A model generated the notes under the pieces. The model made no database searches. It had not been told where the DNA came from and saw nothing but the letters and a program-made list of their open reading frames with translations. Of a stretch of 43,869 nucleotides of DNA, positions 8,295-16,045 are shown piece after piece. The stretch covers positions 1-43,869 of the forward strand of contig URTU01000007.1 in NCBI GenBank assembly GCA_900550925.1. Reading direction: 5' to 3'. The stretch is from an uncultured Alistipes sp. (GTDB taxonomy: Bacteria; Bacteroidota; Bacteroidia; Bacteroidales; Rikenellaceae). The translations under genes were made by a program, and so were the position numbers. Every line of letters begins with the position of its first letter. Position 1 is the stretch's first letter.

Positions 8295-9149
8295 ATGCGT
8301 AAATATGTAGTTCTGCTGCATCTGCTGCTGGTAGCGGCGGTTGCCGTTTCGTGCTCCACGGTAAGGGTGTCGGAGCGTACGGGTAAAGTCAGAGACCTGC
8401 CGGCGCGCAAGGCATCGGCATTGACAGGCAGTCAGTTTGCCGAGAAACTCATGGGGGTTGATCCCGATGAGCGCGAAGAGCTGATCCTGGCGGAGATCCT
8501 TGACGGGAATTTCCCTGATTTCATGCGCCGCATGGCCGAGATCCGCACCTCGGTCGAGGTGGACGGCAGGGCAGTGGAGGTGCGTTATTACGTGATGCCG
8601 GACTATCTCTCGGTGGGTTGCGACAGCGATTTCATACGTGTGCCGATGCAGCCGGCGACGGCTCAGAAGATAGCCGACAGTTTCGGATGTTTCCTCTCGA
8701 CCAGCAAGATCTGCGACGATGTCTACGCGGCGGCGGTGGTGAAGCTCGAACCCCGTCCGCTGACCGAGCGCCGCGAGGATTGGGCAACCTTCGTGCAGCA
8801 CGATTCGATCATCGAGTCACAGCGGCAGGGACGTACGGGTCTGATCGCCGGCATCAAGAAGGATGTGGTCATTACCGACAGCATACTGATGAATCCCCGT
8901 TCGCACCGCCTGGCCCTCTATGGCTGGCACCGCCTCGACGGCAAGCCGATTCAGCCGGTCTATACGGGCCATGTCGACTGGTATGTCGATTACAGCCACG
9001 GTTTCCGGCTGGTTTACCGTACGATATATGTCGACGGCCGCCCGATGGACTATGTCGACGTGATGCATGACGACCGGTTGCGTCCGGCCCTGACACGTGA
9101 CCCTTGGGGTAAGTACCTGCGCTATCCGACCGGGGAGGACGAGCAATGA
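8295..9149 (+). CDS. Lipoprotein of unknown function
   Basis: 284 residues. The N-terminus is a lipoprotein signal: basic MRK, a hydrophobic run, then lipobox VAVSC with Cys20. The mature protein has no repeats or membrane segments. Its most distinctive part is near the C-terminus, HVDWYVDYSHGFRLV, with clustered aromatics, His and Asp. I recognise this only as a recurring motif of uncharacterised secreted proteins. The stop overlaps the start of the serine hydrolase gene (ATGA at 9146-9149), so the two are probably translated together and may act on the same cell-envelope substrate. No function is assigned. Confidence 0.85.
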   Translation: MRKYVVLLHLLLVAAVAVSCSTVRVSERTGKVRDLPARKASALTGSQFAEKLMGVDPDEREELILAEILDGNFPDFMRRMAEIRTSVEVDGRAVEVRYYVMPDYLSVGCDSDFIRVPMQPATAQKIADSFGCFLSTSKICDDVYAAAVVKLEPRPLTERREDWATFVQHDSIIESQRQGRTGLIAGIKKDVVITDSILMNPRSHRLALYGWHRLDGKPIQPVYTGHVDWYVDYSHGFRLVYRTIYVDGRPMDYVDVMHDDRLRPALTRDPWGKYLRYPTGEDEQ

Positions 9150-10252
9150 GAACCTGTCTGGTTGCATTTGTGGCTATGTTGATGATTTCGTGCAATCCGG
9201 CTCCCGATCCCGTGCAGCGCATCGATGAACTGTTTTCGTCGCTGTATCCCGATCCGGCGGCTCCCGGGACGGCCGTACTGCTGATGCAGGGCGACAGTAT
9301 CCTGTTCGAGAAGTGTTACGGGCTGGCGGACCTCGAAACCGGCGAGCCGATAACGCCGCAGACGAATTTCTGTTTGGCGTCGATCTCGAAGCAGTTTGCG
9401 GCCACGGCGATCCTGCAGCTGGCCGAACGGGGCGAGTTGTCGCTCGACGATCCGCTGAGCAGGTTTTTCCCCGAGTTCAAGGCCGGTTTTTACGACTCGA
9501 TCACCCTGCGGCATATCCTCAGCCATACGTCGGGTATTCCCGATGCCCGTCCGCGCGACGACCACGATTTCGTATACTATTCGACCGATGTCGAGTCGTG
9601 CCGCTACATGATCGACCTCGACCGCCTGAATTTCGCACCCGGGACGCAATATGAATATGTAAACCCGACCTACCAGCTGATATATCAGATTGTGGAGCGT
9701 GTGACCGGTGTGCCGTTCGAGGAGTACATGCGCCGCAACATATTCGGACCTGCGGGGATGGATTCGACGCTCTATTTCGAGGCGGGGCGCTATATACCAT
9801 CGATGTCGCACGGATATACGTTCGACGAGAGTGCGGGCGGTTATGTCGAGTGCGATTACGGCGAGACGGCATTCTATGCTTCGAAGGCTGACGGTTGTCT
9901 CTATTCGTCGCTTCACGATTTCGCACTGTGGGAGAAGGCCCTGCGCGGGAACTCCATAATCGGCGAGGAGTCGAAGCGAGAGGCCTGGACGCCGCATGTG
10001 ATGATTCCGGAGGATGCCGCTTACGGATACAATGTCGATACGGGTTACGGCTACGGCTGGTTCATTCAGCGCACGCCGGGCCGCAGCGACTGTATCTATC
10101 ATCTGGGTGACAACGGCGGTTACCTGAATTATGCCGGCCGGATTCCGGACAAGGGTATACTGCTGGTCTTCCTTGCCAACTGCGACCGTATCGACCGCAT
10201 AGCTACGGCCGATGCGGTGTATGATATCCTGCGCGAGGCAGGTATCATCTAA
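9146..10252 (+). CDS. Lipoprotein serine hydrolase, beta-lactamase/DD-peptidase (class C, S12) family
   Basis: 368 residues with a lipoprotein signal (MISC, Cys16). It has the penicillin-recognising fold's three motifs: Ser79-x-x-Lys82 in LASISKQ, Tyr171-x-Asn173 in YEYVNP, and HLG in the C-terminal third (YHLGDNGG) in place of the KTG box. The HxG form is usual for esterase or D-aminopeptidase-like members, so this is not evidence of antibiotic resistance. It is probably a membrane-anchored hydrolase of peptidoglycan peptides or esters. It is translationally coupled (ATGA) to the lipoprotein gene before it. Confidence 0.85.
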   Translation: MRTCLVAFVAMLMISCNPAPDPVQRIDELFSSLYPDPAAPGTAVLLMQGDSILFEKCYGLADLETGEPITPQTNFCLASISKQFAATAILQLAERGELSLDDPLSRFFPEFKAGFYDSITLRHILSHTSGIPDARPRDDHDFVYYSTDVESCRYMIDLDRLNFAPGTQYEYVNPTYQLIYQIVERVTGVPFEEYMRRNIFGPAGMDSTLYFEAGRYIPSMSHGYTFDESAGGYVECDYGETAFYASKADGCLYSSLHDFALWEKALRGNSIIGEESKREAWTPHVMIPEDAAYGYNVDTGYGYGWFIQRTPGRSDCIYHLGDNGGYLNYAGRIPDKGILLVFLANCDRIDRIATADAVYDILREAGII

Positions 10253-10437
10253 CGGACTGTGTCCGGGAGTGCCGTTCGTATGTTTGTAATCGGATGGTGA
10301 CTGCCGGGTGTGGATCGGATGTGGGGCGGAGGTGGCTGAAATCGGCTCCGTGCGGAGGATCTGCCGCCGCTTCGGCCGTCGGGTGAGCCAAACTTAACGT
10401 GTGGCATCCGTGGATATGATATTTTCTTGCCATTATA

Positions 10438-10469
10438 TTTGGTATTTTGGCAATTTTGATCTACTTTTG
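10438..10469 (+). promoter_or_regulatory. Promoter of tRNA-Ser
   Basis: TTTG at 10438-10441, a 20-base spacer and TACTTTTG at 10462-10469. The element ends 36 bases before the mature tRNA. Confidence 0.75.
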
Positions 10470-10505
10470 TTCCCGCTTAACAGAAATGTTTCAGATAAGC
10501 GGCCC

Positions 10506-10592
10506 GGAGAGTTGGGTGAGTGGCTGAAACCAGTAGTTTGCTAAACTGCCGTACGGGTAACTGTACCGGGGGTTCGAATCCCCCACTCTCCG
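10506..10592 (+). tRNA. tRNA-Ser(GCU)
   Basis: The acceptor stem GGAGAGT pairs with ACTCTCC (10585-10591). The anticodon stem GTAGT/ACTGC encloses the loop TTGCTAA, so the anticodon is GCU (serine AGC/AGU codons). A long variable arm (class II) and the T-loop TTCGAAT are present. The discriminator is G at 10592. The following bases are CAA, so CCA is not encoded. Confidence 0.95.
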
Positions 10593-10629
10593 CAAGGTGC
10601 ACTGAATGGGTGCATGAGTGCGATGATTG

Positions 10630-10661
10630 AACGACAGACTTTGAGGTCTGTCGTTTTTTTT
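10630..10661 (+). terminator. Intrinsic terminator after tRNA-Ser
   Basis: Perfect 10-bp stem AACGACAGAC / GTCTGTCGTT with loop TTTGAG, followed by a run of eight T. Confidence 0.9.
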
Positions 10662-10896
10662 GTGCTTGCCGGAGACGGACATCCTGTATTTGCCTGATCG
10701 AGAGGCTGCCAGCGACGGTTGTGCCGATATGCTGTTGGCAGAACGGCCGGTGGCAGGTCGGCATAAAACGGGTCACGTATCCGGCGGCAGGCTGCAGTGC
10801 CCCCCCCTCTGATCCCTCGCGGTGGGGCGGGGTAACCGTGACGGCGAATAACAGCAATACGGCGAATAACAGCAATACGGCGAATACAATTAATAT
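10662..10896. other. Intergenic region without a recognised gene
   Basis: Between the tRNA-Ser terminator and the terminator of the regulator gene. It contains an 8-base C run at 10800-10807, GC-rich segments, and the 18-bp tandem repeat listed separately. Reading frames here have no recognisable motif. Confidence 0.5.
10841..10886. repeat. 18-bp tandem repeat, 2.6 copies
   Basis: The unit ACGGCGAATAACAGCAAT occurs at 10841-10858 and 10859-10876, then ACGGCGAATA at 10877-10886. The copies are identical, which suggests recent slippage. It lies in non-coding DNA just outside a terminator. Confidence 0.9.
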
Positions 10897-10933
10897 AAAA
10901 ACATCCGCCTGACCGTATGGGCCGGGCGGATGT
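10897..10933 (-). terminator. Intrinsic terminator of the regulator gene
   Basis: ACATCCGCC (10901-10909) pairs with GGCGGATGT (10925-10933). On the minus strand the stem is followed by TTTT (10900-10897). It lies 73 bases beyond the stop of the winged-helix gene. Confidence 0.75.
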
Positions 10934-11006
10934 CATTAATCTTACGGACGTTGGGCTGCTGCCGGAGATTTGGTCGTCAACCAACGGCGGCCCTGCCGCG
11001 CATCAA

Positions 11007-11294
11007 TCAAAGAATCTTGCCGAGATACTCCTTGAGCGAAGCGACATAGTTGTCCAATGCCGCACGGCCCTTGTCGGTAAGGCGGCATGAGGTGCGGGTC
11101 TTCCTGCCGACGATCTCCTTGCGTACGTCGATGTATCCGGCAGCGGAGAGTTTGTCGATCTGTACGCTCAGATTGCCGGAAGTGGCCTGTGTCTGCTCCT
11201 TGAGGTAGTTGAAGTCGGCCTCCTCGACCGAGAGCAACAGCGATACTATTGCCAGTCGGAGTTGGGAATGGAGTAAAGGATCGAGTTCCTGCAT
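11007..11294 (-). CDS. Winged-helix transcriptional regulator
   Basis: 95 residues from ATG 11292-11294. It reads as a small winged-helix domain of the MarR/ArsR-like HTH_27 type: an N-terminal helix QLRLAIVSLLL, a recognition region SGNLSVQIDKLSAAGYI, the wing around VGRKTRTSCRLTDKGR, and a C-terminal dimerisation helix. It starts two bases after the membrane-protein gene, so they form one operon. Such regulators in Bacteroidetes usually sit beside the membrane protein or transporter they control. It probably represses its own promoter, where a palindrome is present (12000-12016). The inducing signal is unknown. Confidence 0.85.
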   Translation of the reverse strand: MQELDPLLHSQLRLAIVSLLLSVEEADFNYLKEQTQATSGNLSVQIDKLSAAGYIDVRKEIVGRKTRTSCRLTDKGRAALDNYVASLKEYLGKIL

Positions 11295-11296
11295 TG

Positions 11297-11896
11297 TTAC
11301 TGGATTTTGGCCCGTACGACGTGTGCGGGAATGACCATGAAGTAGAGGAACGAAGCACCGAACAGCAGGTTCCATGAATTGTCGCATGTGCCGGTAATGA
11401 GCATGTATATTGCAACCAGCAGGCCTGCCAGGGGAGGCCATACGAACCATTTTTCTTTTATGACGAGGCCGGTCATAGAGGTCCCTATGCCGCCGTAGAT
11501 AATCGAGAGGGGCATCATCAGCGAGAAGTCGATATGGCCGATCAGTGCGCCGATTGCGGCTATTGCGACTACGGTGAGTCCGAACATGCTGCCGATGACT
11601 TTCCAGACGTTTGCGAGCATGCTGTCGAGATATGTTGTGACCTCCGGCTTTCGGCTTTTGCCGGTGAGCGACATCCACAGGTAGGGCAGGAACATGGCGA
11701 ACCAGATTAACATGAATCGCATGTTGCCGGTCAGGCGGATCGCCAGCCATGCCATGACGGCAATTGCGACGGCTGAATAGCCGTAGAGCAGGAATGCATC
11801 AAAATCCTTTCTTGTCGACGGCTGGTTACGGGTCTTGCGAATCATCTCGGAGATGAGGTCGAGACTCTCTTTTTGGTTGATTGCTTTGTCTTCCAT
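11297..11896 (-). CDS. Integral membrane protein of unknown function
   Basis: 199 residues. An N-terminal cytoplasmic stretch of about 35 residues, rich in charged residues, is followed by five or six hydrophobic segments, for example LLYGYSAVAIAVMAWLAI, FMLIWFAMFLPYLWM, VIGSMFGLTVVAIAAIGALI and LAGLLVAIYMLITG. There is no transporter motif I recognise. It is the first gene of a two-gene operon with the winged-helix regulator, which suggests a sensor or target relationship. A PspC- or DUF-type stress membrane protein is possible but not supported by a specific motif. Confidence 0.8.
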   Translation of the reverse strand: MEDKAINQKESLDLISEMIRKTRNQPSTRKDFDAFLLYGYSAVAIAVMAWLAIRLTGNMRFMLIWFAMFLPYLWMSLTGKSRKPEVTTYLDSMLANVWKVIGSMFGLTVVAIAAIGALIGHIDFSLMMPLSIIYGGIGTSMTGLVIKEKWFVWPPLAGLLVAIYMLITGTCDNSWNLLFGASFLYFMVIPAHVVRAKIQ

Positions 11897-11987
11897 GGTC
11901 TGAATTGTTTTGAATTTCAGGTTGTTTTGAAATTTTGTTGCCTTAAGGGAACCGACCTGCGCGCTTTTGTCAGTCCTTTTGTTACTG

Positions 11988-12019
11988 CAAATATAAAGCG
12001 GTTTATTTTATAAACCAAA
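11988..12019 (-). promoter_or_regulatory. Promoter of the membrane protein/regulator operon
   Basis: On the minus strand, TTTG (12019-12016), a 20-base spacer and TATATTTG (11995-11988). This is a full match to the Bacteroidetes consensus, about 90 bases before the first start codon. Confidence 0.8.
12000..12016. promoter_or_regulatory. Candidate operator palindrome
   Basis: The inverted repeat GGTTTA-N5-TAAACC lies between the -33 and -7 elements and touches the -33 box. A dimeric winged-helix protein bound here would block RNA polymerase. Assignment to the regulator at 11007-11294 is inferred from position. Confidence 0.5.
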
Positions 12020-12757
12020 TTAAAGTGCAACTTTTTGCAGAAAAATTATGGCATGAGGATATAATCACAGCAAGGGGGAGGATGATTTGTTGTGGGGACG
12101 GGTCGGTGGGGCGGGAACTGCTTGTTGGCTTTTGGGGATTGCTGTTGTGTATTTCCGGTGTTTGGATGGATTTCGGTTGAATATCTTCGATATTGGACTC
12201 TGCTGGTGGGTGAGCGGGAATTTTGTGCCTGGGAGGACTTTGTAGACTGTATGGAGATGGTGCCTGTAAGCGGCGATCGGGGCCGTAACCAGTCATTCTT
12301 CGGATGGCAAAACATTGATTTACGGCTCCATGCCTGAAGGCTGATCACGCCGGGCTTTCTGTTACGGTTTATTGCCGGCCCCGAACGCTCAAGACTTTCA
12401 CGCAGAAATTTGCCGGTTCAGCGAATGCCGTATTGATTTTTCGGCGGGATTTCTGGACGTTAAACAAAAAGATTCGATATATTTGCAACAGTTCCGGATG
12501 CCGGAGCGTCCGGACATACATATTTTTTTGGATGTTATTGTTTTGATCTTCTAAACTCAAACTTCGCAACTTTGAAATAGAACGGAGATCGACACAATCG
12601 GACATCCCATGCAACAGATATTGATCGTGTACATTACGACCGGCATGTCGTATGCACGCTCATATATCCGGCGTGGGCTGTCTGTGTCGCTTATTCGTTC
12701 TAAGGCAGCGAAGGCCGGAGTTTAGGGTAAGACGATACGGCAACCTGCGCTTTTTTC
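12020..12757. other. 738-bp region without a recognised gene
   Basis: No reading frame here has a family motif, and the longer ones are rich in Cys/Trp or Ser/Pro as expected of chance frames. TATATTTG at 12478-12485 could be a plus-strand -7 element, but no good TTTG lies 19-21 bases upstream. A 38-codon frame at 12609-12725 (MQQILIVYITTGMSYARSYI...) starts after it and ends 32 bases before the DprA-like gene. It may be a leader peptide or chance. A GC-rich inverted pair of GTCCGGA-like words lies near 12493-12515. Confidence 0.4.
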
Positions 12758-13213
12758 ATGGATATGTTCGGCAATACGTCGCTACTGAACCGATATCTGG
12801 TTTCGTTCCTTGCATCACGCAATGTCGACGATCAGACCGTGTTGCGTACTGACACGTGGGTATCCGGCATTGTACGTACTGAAAAGGTTGTCATAAGCGG
12901 ATTCCATTCGCCGTTGGAGCGACATCTGCTGGGGCGTCTGCTCGCAAACCGCCATCCAGTGGTCATGGTTCTCGGACGGACCCTGTACAGGCGTTTTCCG
13001 GAAGGCGTGGCCGAAGCGGTGGCCGAAGATAAAATGCTGATTGTTTCGCTTCGCCGCTATTCACGACATAGTTTTTCGTCGGCGCAGATCCGCAACTGGT
13101 ATGTGACGGATATTGCCGACGAGATGGTTTTTGCCGGCCTGCATTCGGGTAGTTCGCTGAATGTGTTGTACGATATGAGACGGTCGGAGGGACGGCCGAC
13201 GGTGGTTTTATGA
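12758..13213 (+). CDS. Stand-alone DprA/SMF-like Rossmann-fold protein
   Basis: 151 residues; ATG at 12758 or 12764. The pattern fits a reduced DprA/SMF (Rossmann nucleotide-binding) domain as found in Bacteroidetes: the opening GNTSLLN, VVISGFHSPLERHLLGRLL (the usual SG-phosphate loop position), the beta-strand PVVMVLGR, MLIVSL, and the closing VFAGLHSGSSL. Full-length DprA, about 370 residues, loads RecA on single-stranded DNA in transformation. This protein lacks the N-terminal SAM-like and C-terminal winged-helix domains, so a role in DNA uptake cannot be assumed. No promoter is obvious immediately upstream. Confidence 0.6.
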   Translation: MDMFGNTSLLNRYLVSFLASRNVDDQTVLRTDTWVSGIVRTEKVVISGFHSPLERHLLGRLLANRHPVVMVLGRTLYRRFPEGVAEAVAEDKMLIVSLRRYSRHSFSSAQIRNWYVTDIADEMVFAGLHSGSSLNVLYDMRRSEGRPTVVL

Positions 13214-13251
13214 TTTTGGCCAATGGGAATTCTGCCATTCTTACAAAAAAT

Positions 13252-13281
13252 GACCGGCCGCCCAATCCTGGGCAGCCGGTC
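13252..13281. terminator. Bidirectional terminator
   Basis: The stem GACCGGC-GCCCA / TGGGC-GCCGGTC has one mismatched base on each side and loop ATCC. It is followed by GTATTTTG on the plus strand and CATTTTTTG on the minus strand. It separates the DprA-like gene from the convergent PepSY-like gene. Confidence 0.75.
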
Positions 13282-13337
13282 GTATTTTGTCGTGCAGTGG
13301 ACGTCAGTTGATTTCTGCCGCCCTTCCGTCATGGTAA

Positions 13338-13367
13338 AGCGTTGCAGCCGATCAGGCATGCAACGCT
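13338..13367 (-). terminator. Hairpin downstream of the PepSY-like gene
   Basis: AGCGTTGCA (13338-13346) pairs perfectly with TGCAACGCT (13359-13367). On the minus strand only TTTACC follows, so termination here would be weak. Confidence 0.45.
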
Positions 13368-13382
13368 CTACGGGTGTGCACC

Positions 13383-13832
13383 TTAGTCGATATCGATCAG
13401 GTTGAACTGCTTGTCGAATTCGAGCGAGATGTCAAAATTGTTGGCTTGCAACAGTTCGACCTCATATTTGCGCTTGTCGCGTTCGATCTTGACGATCTTG
13501 TAATCGGTGAAGTTCGTCTTGATGTAATTCATAATAGGTTCGGGAATCAGATCAGTCGGAATCGATACGTGCTCTCCGTCTACCTCTGTCCACTCGCCGT
13601 TACGGTCGAACTGAACTTTTGTGCTGTTGGTGAATAAGACTTCGTATTTGACCTCGAATAACTCCCGTTCGCTCTTGGCGAATGCGACTTTCTCCTGTTT
13701 GTAGTATTTCTGGATGAACTGCTGGGCTGTTGCGGGAAGCTGCGATACGGTGATCGGACGGTCTTCATCGGCTTTGGCAACGCCGGTTGAGATAAGTATT
13801 GCGCTCAGGATTGCAAAAATTGTCTTTTTCAT
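13383..13832 (-). CDS. Periplasmic PepSY-like protein (DUF2874 type)
   Basis: 149 residues with a cleavable signal peptide (MKKTIFAILSAILISTGVAKA, cut near residue 21). The mature part consists of two short alpha-beta units: LPATAQQFIQKYYKQEKVAFAKSE with the strand YEVLFTNSTKVQFDRNGEW, then IPEPIMNYIKTNFTDYKIVKIERD with the strand YEVELLQANNFDISLEFD. This is the pattern of Bacteroidetes PepSY-like/BLIP-like proteins. It lies downstream of a histidine kinase and response regulator on the same strand. Such proteins are often encoded beside two-component systems and are thought to monitor or modulate envelope state; that role is inferred. It has its own -7 element at 13882-13889. Confidence 0.85.
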   Translation of the reverse strand: MKKTIFAILSAILISTGVAKADEDRPITVSQLPATAQQFIQKYYKQEKVAFAKSERELFEVKYEVLFTNSTKVQFDRNGEWTEVDGEHVSIPTDLIPEPIMNYIKTNFTDYKIVKIERDKRKYEVELLQANNFDISLEFDKQFNLIDID

Positions 13833-13881
13833 GGTTTTCAGAATTTTTATTGTTAATTATGGTTTATTAGTTTTCGTACTG

Positions 13882-13889
13882 CAAAGGTA
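13882..13889 (-). promoter_or_regulatory. -7 element for the PepSY-like gene
   Basis: Reads TACCTTTG on the minus strand, about 50 bases before the start. The -33 region is not a good TTTG match, so this may be a regulated promoter. Confidence 0.55.
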
Positions 13890-13956
13890 TTGCCCGATTT
13901 TGAAGCGAATTTAAAATATGTTGCAGAAGGTAAATTTTTCAAAAATTTTTATGCGA

Positions 13957-15231
13957 TCATGGCCACGTGACCGTAAAACGGTGCTTCTGGTTGCGGAATT
14001 CGTAGGATAGCTGCAGGCCGTAGTAGCGGCAGATGGCCTTGACCAGAGCGAGTCCGAGTCCCGTGGAACCCTCTTTCTTGGTGCCCTGGTAGAACCGGTC
14101 GAATATGCGGTCGGCATCGAGCGGGGCGAGACCGTCGTTTTCGCAGACGAGCGTCCGATGATCGATCGATACGGTTATGCTTCCGCCGGCCTCGGTGTGC
14201 AGGTATGCATTCTTCAGCAGGTTGCCGACAAGTGTCGAGGCGAGGGATGGATTCATGCGGACGACAAAATCCTTCTCCGGAAGATTGCGCTGGCAGACAA
14301 TCCTGTTCGAGTCGTAGATCTCGTCGAAGATTTCGACCTGCTCGTTGATCATTGCTGTGAGGTCGACGTCGCTGTTCTCGGGGAACTGGCCGTTGTCGAT
14401 CTTGGTGAGCAGGAGCAGTGCCTTGTTCATTTTGACGATCCGGTTGAGGGTATGATGCATTTTGATCAGGTCGTCCAGCTGCTCACGGGTTGGATTGGTG
14501 CGGTCGATCAGCCAGTCGATACGGTTTCCAAGTACGGCCAGAGGTGTTTGCAGTTCGTGCGAGGCATTGCCGATGAACTGTTTCTGCTGTTCGAAAAGGT
14601 GCTCCGAACGGTCGATCGCCTTCTGTGCGGCCTCGTTGAGCTTGCGGAATTCGGTGATCGAGGTATCGTTTGGAACTTTTGTATGCTTTAGGCCCGGGGT
14701 GTACCCGTCGAGCCACTCGAGCAGGGCATACAGCGGACGCATGCTGCGGTAGAGCACCCATACCGTGACGCCGAGAATGACGAGCAGCAACAGGAAATAT
14801 AGCGCGACGATCCATGTAAATACGGCCTGGTACAGGTCTTCGCGTTCGAATGTCGGGGTCGAGACCGTGAGTTCGTAGAACTGGTCTTCGGCATCCTGAA
14901 ATATGGTGGTCAGGACGCGGGCAGGTTCGGTTTCGCCCTTTTCGTGTATATATACGTTCCGGTCGCAGTAGGATATGTGAGGCCGCGACATGGCATATTC
15001 GCGGCTGACGGGTGTGATCGTATATTCGTTGTTTGTTCCGCCGTCCTGCGTGGGCAGGGACTTGTTGGCCAGCATGCGGATGATGATCACCTCGGAGTAG
15101 TCTTCGAGCGAGTCGTCGGTTTCGTCGTTTATCTGGTCGATGATCTTGAAATAGAACATTGCCGCCCACAGTACGAGTATGGGGGCGAGAACGAGCGACA
15201 GACGCAGTGAAATTCGACCTATGAGTTTCAT
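13957..15231 (-). CDS. Sensor histidine kinase
   Basis: 424 residues. Transmembrane segments at about 9-29 and 138-161 enclose a periplasmic sensor of about 105 residues. A short linker follows, then the H-box FIGNASHELQTPLAVLG with His225, the N-box NLLKNAYLHT, and the G-box GSTGLGLALVKAI. ATP-binding features are complete, so it should be an active kinase. The periplasmic domain has no family signature I know. The gene starts 28 bases after the response regulator gene and precedes the PepSY-like gene. A run of eight G (minus-strand C) lies 7 bases upstream of the start. Confidence 0.95.
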   Translation of the reverse strand: MKLIGRISLRLSLVLAPILVLWAAMFYFKIIDQINDETDDSLEDYSEVIIIRMLANKSLPTQDGGTNNEYTITPVSREYAMSRPHISYCDRNVYIHEKGETEPARVLTTIFQDAEDQFYELTVSTPTFEREDLYQAVFTWIVALYFLLLLVILGVTVWVLYRSMRPLYALLEWLDGYTPGLKHTKVPNDTSITEFRKLNEAAQKAIDRSEHLFEQQKQFIGNASHELQTPLAVLGNRIDWLIDRTNPTREQLDDLIKMHHTLNRIVKMNKALLLLTKIDNGQFPENSDVDLTAMINEQVEIFDEIYDSNRIVCQRNLPEKDFVVRMNPSLASTLVGNLLKNAYLHTEAGGSITVSIDHRTLVCENDGLAPLDADRIFDRFYQGTKKEGSTGLGLALVKAICRYYGLQLSYEFRNQKHRFTVTWP

Positions 15232-15238
15232 GTTTTGT

Positions 15239-15246
15239 GGGGGGGG
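15239..15246. repeat. G8 homopolymer upstream of the kinase start
   Basis: Eight G on the plus strand (C on the coding strand), followed by the GGTGGTGG motif, in the 28-base gap between response regulator and kinase. It could vary in length by slippage, but it is outside the coding frames. Confidence 0.7.
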
Positions 15247-15259
15247 TGGTGGAGGTTCT

Positions 15260-15949
15260 CTATTGTTGGTTGTCCTGCATTGTGAGTTTGTAACCGAATC
15301 CGTATACCGATTTTATTTCGATCGAGGCGCGGGCATCGGCGAGTTTCCGGCGGAGGTTTTTCATCTGGGCGTAGACGAAGTGGAAATTGTCGGCCTGATC
15401 GGCATGGTCGCCCCACACGGCTTCGGCCAGAGCGACCTTGTCGATTAGGTGTTCGGGTCTCTGGAGGAAGTAGAGCAGTATGTCGAACTCTTTTTTGAGG
15501 AGTTGGAGCGGTTTGCCGTCGACCAGAACCATATTGCTGTCCGGGTCGAGCGACACGTTTCCCATTGCATAAGTCATTGCCCCGTTCCCCTGCGTTCTCC
15601 GGATTACGCTTCGGATACGCGCGAGGAGTTCGGCCAGATGGAACGGTTTTGGCAGGTAATCGTCGGCACCCTGTTCGAGTCCGAGGATACGGTCGTCGAG
15701 CGAGTCGCGGGCCGAGATTATGATAACGTTGTCACGTTTTCGGAGTTTTTTGATATGTTCGAGGAGTTTAAGGCCGTTGCCGTCGGGCAGCATTATGTCG
15801 AGCAGGATGCAGTCGTAGCTGTAAGCAGCTATTTTAGCATCGGCCTCGGCGAAAGTAGCGGCGGTTTCGACCACGAATCTCTCTTTGGTCAGCGTGCGGG
15901 ACATCAGTTCGCGCAGCGAATCTTCATCTTCAATGATAAGTATTTTCAT
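15260..15949 (-). CDS. OmpR-family response regulator
   Basis: 229 residues. Receiver domain at 1-120: acidic pair IIEDED, phosphoacceptor Asp51 in ILLDIMLPDG, Thr/Ser position in IISARDS, and Lys in DDYLPKPF. A C-terminal winged-helix DNA-binding domain follows (LLKKEFDILLYFLQRP; the final strand pair IKSVYGFGYKL). It is the first gene of the regulator-kinase pair. Likely targets include its own operon and the PepSY-like gene, inferred from context. Confidence 0.95.
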   Translation of the reverse strand: MKILIIEDEDSLRELMSRTLTKERFVVETAATFAEADAKIAAYSYDCILLDIMLPDGNGLKLLEHIKKLRKRDNVIIISARDSLDDRILGLEQGADDYLPKPFHLAELLARIRSVIRRTQGNGAMTYAMGNVSLDPDSNMVLVDGKPLQLLKKEFDILLYFLQRPEHLIDKVALAEAVWGDHADQADNFHFVYAQMKNLRRKLADARASIEIKSVYGFGYKLTMQDNQQ

Positions 15950-16045
15950 GGTGCAAATGTCGGCGTATATTTTGAAACGGATTTGAAATTTCCGTCCATC
16001 AGGTGAACTTTCCGCTCAAAATTAGTGAAAATATCCGGTATTTGT

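Noticed and set aside
9146..10252. Antibiotic-resistance beta-lactamase
   Set aside because: It has HLG in place of KTG and sits with an unknown lipoprotein. The family is mostly peptidases and esterases.
10841..10886. CRISPR array
   Set aside because: The 18-bp units are directly adjacent with no unique spacers and there are no cas genes.
10477..10984. Minus-strand reading frames across the tRNA-Ser locus, with text like GDSNPRYSYPYGSL
   Set aside because: They are antisense translations of the tRNA and its flanks, a well-known source of false proteins.
12092..12337. Protein-coding gene in the 12-kb gap
   Set aside because: The translation is Cys/Trp-rich with no motif and has no promoter or ribosome site.
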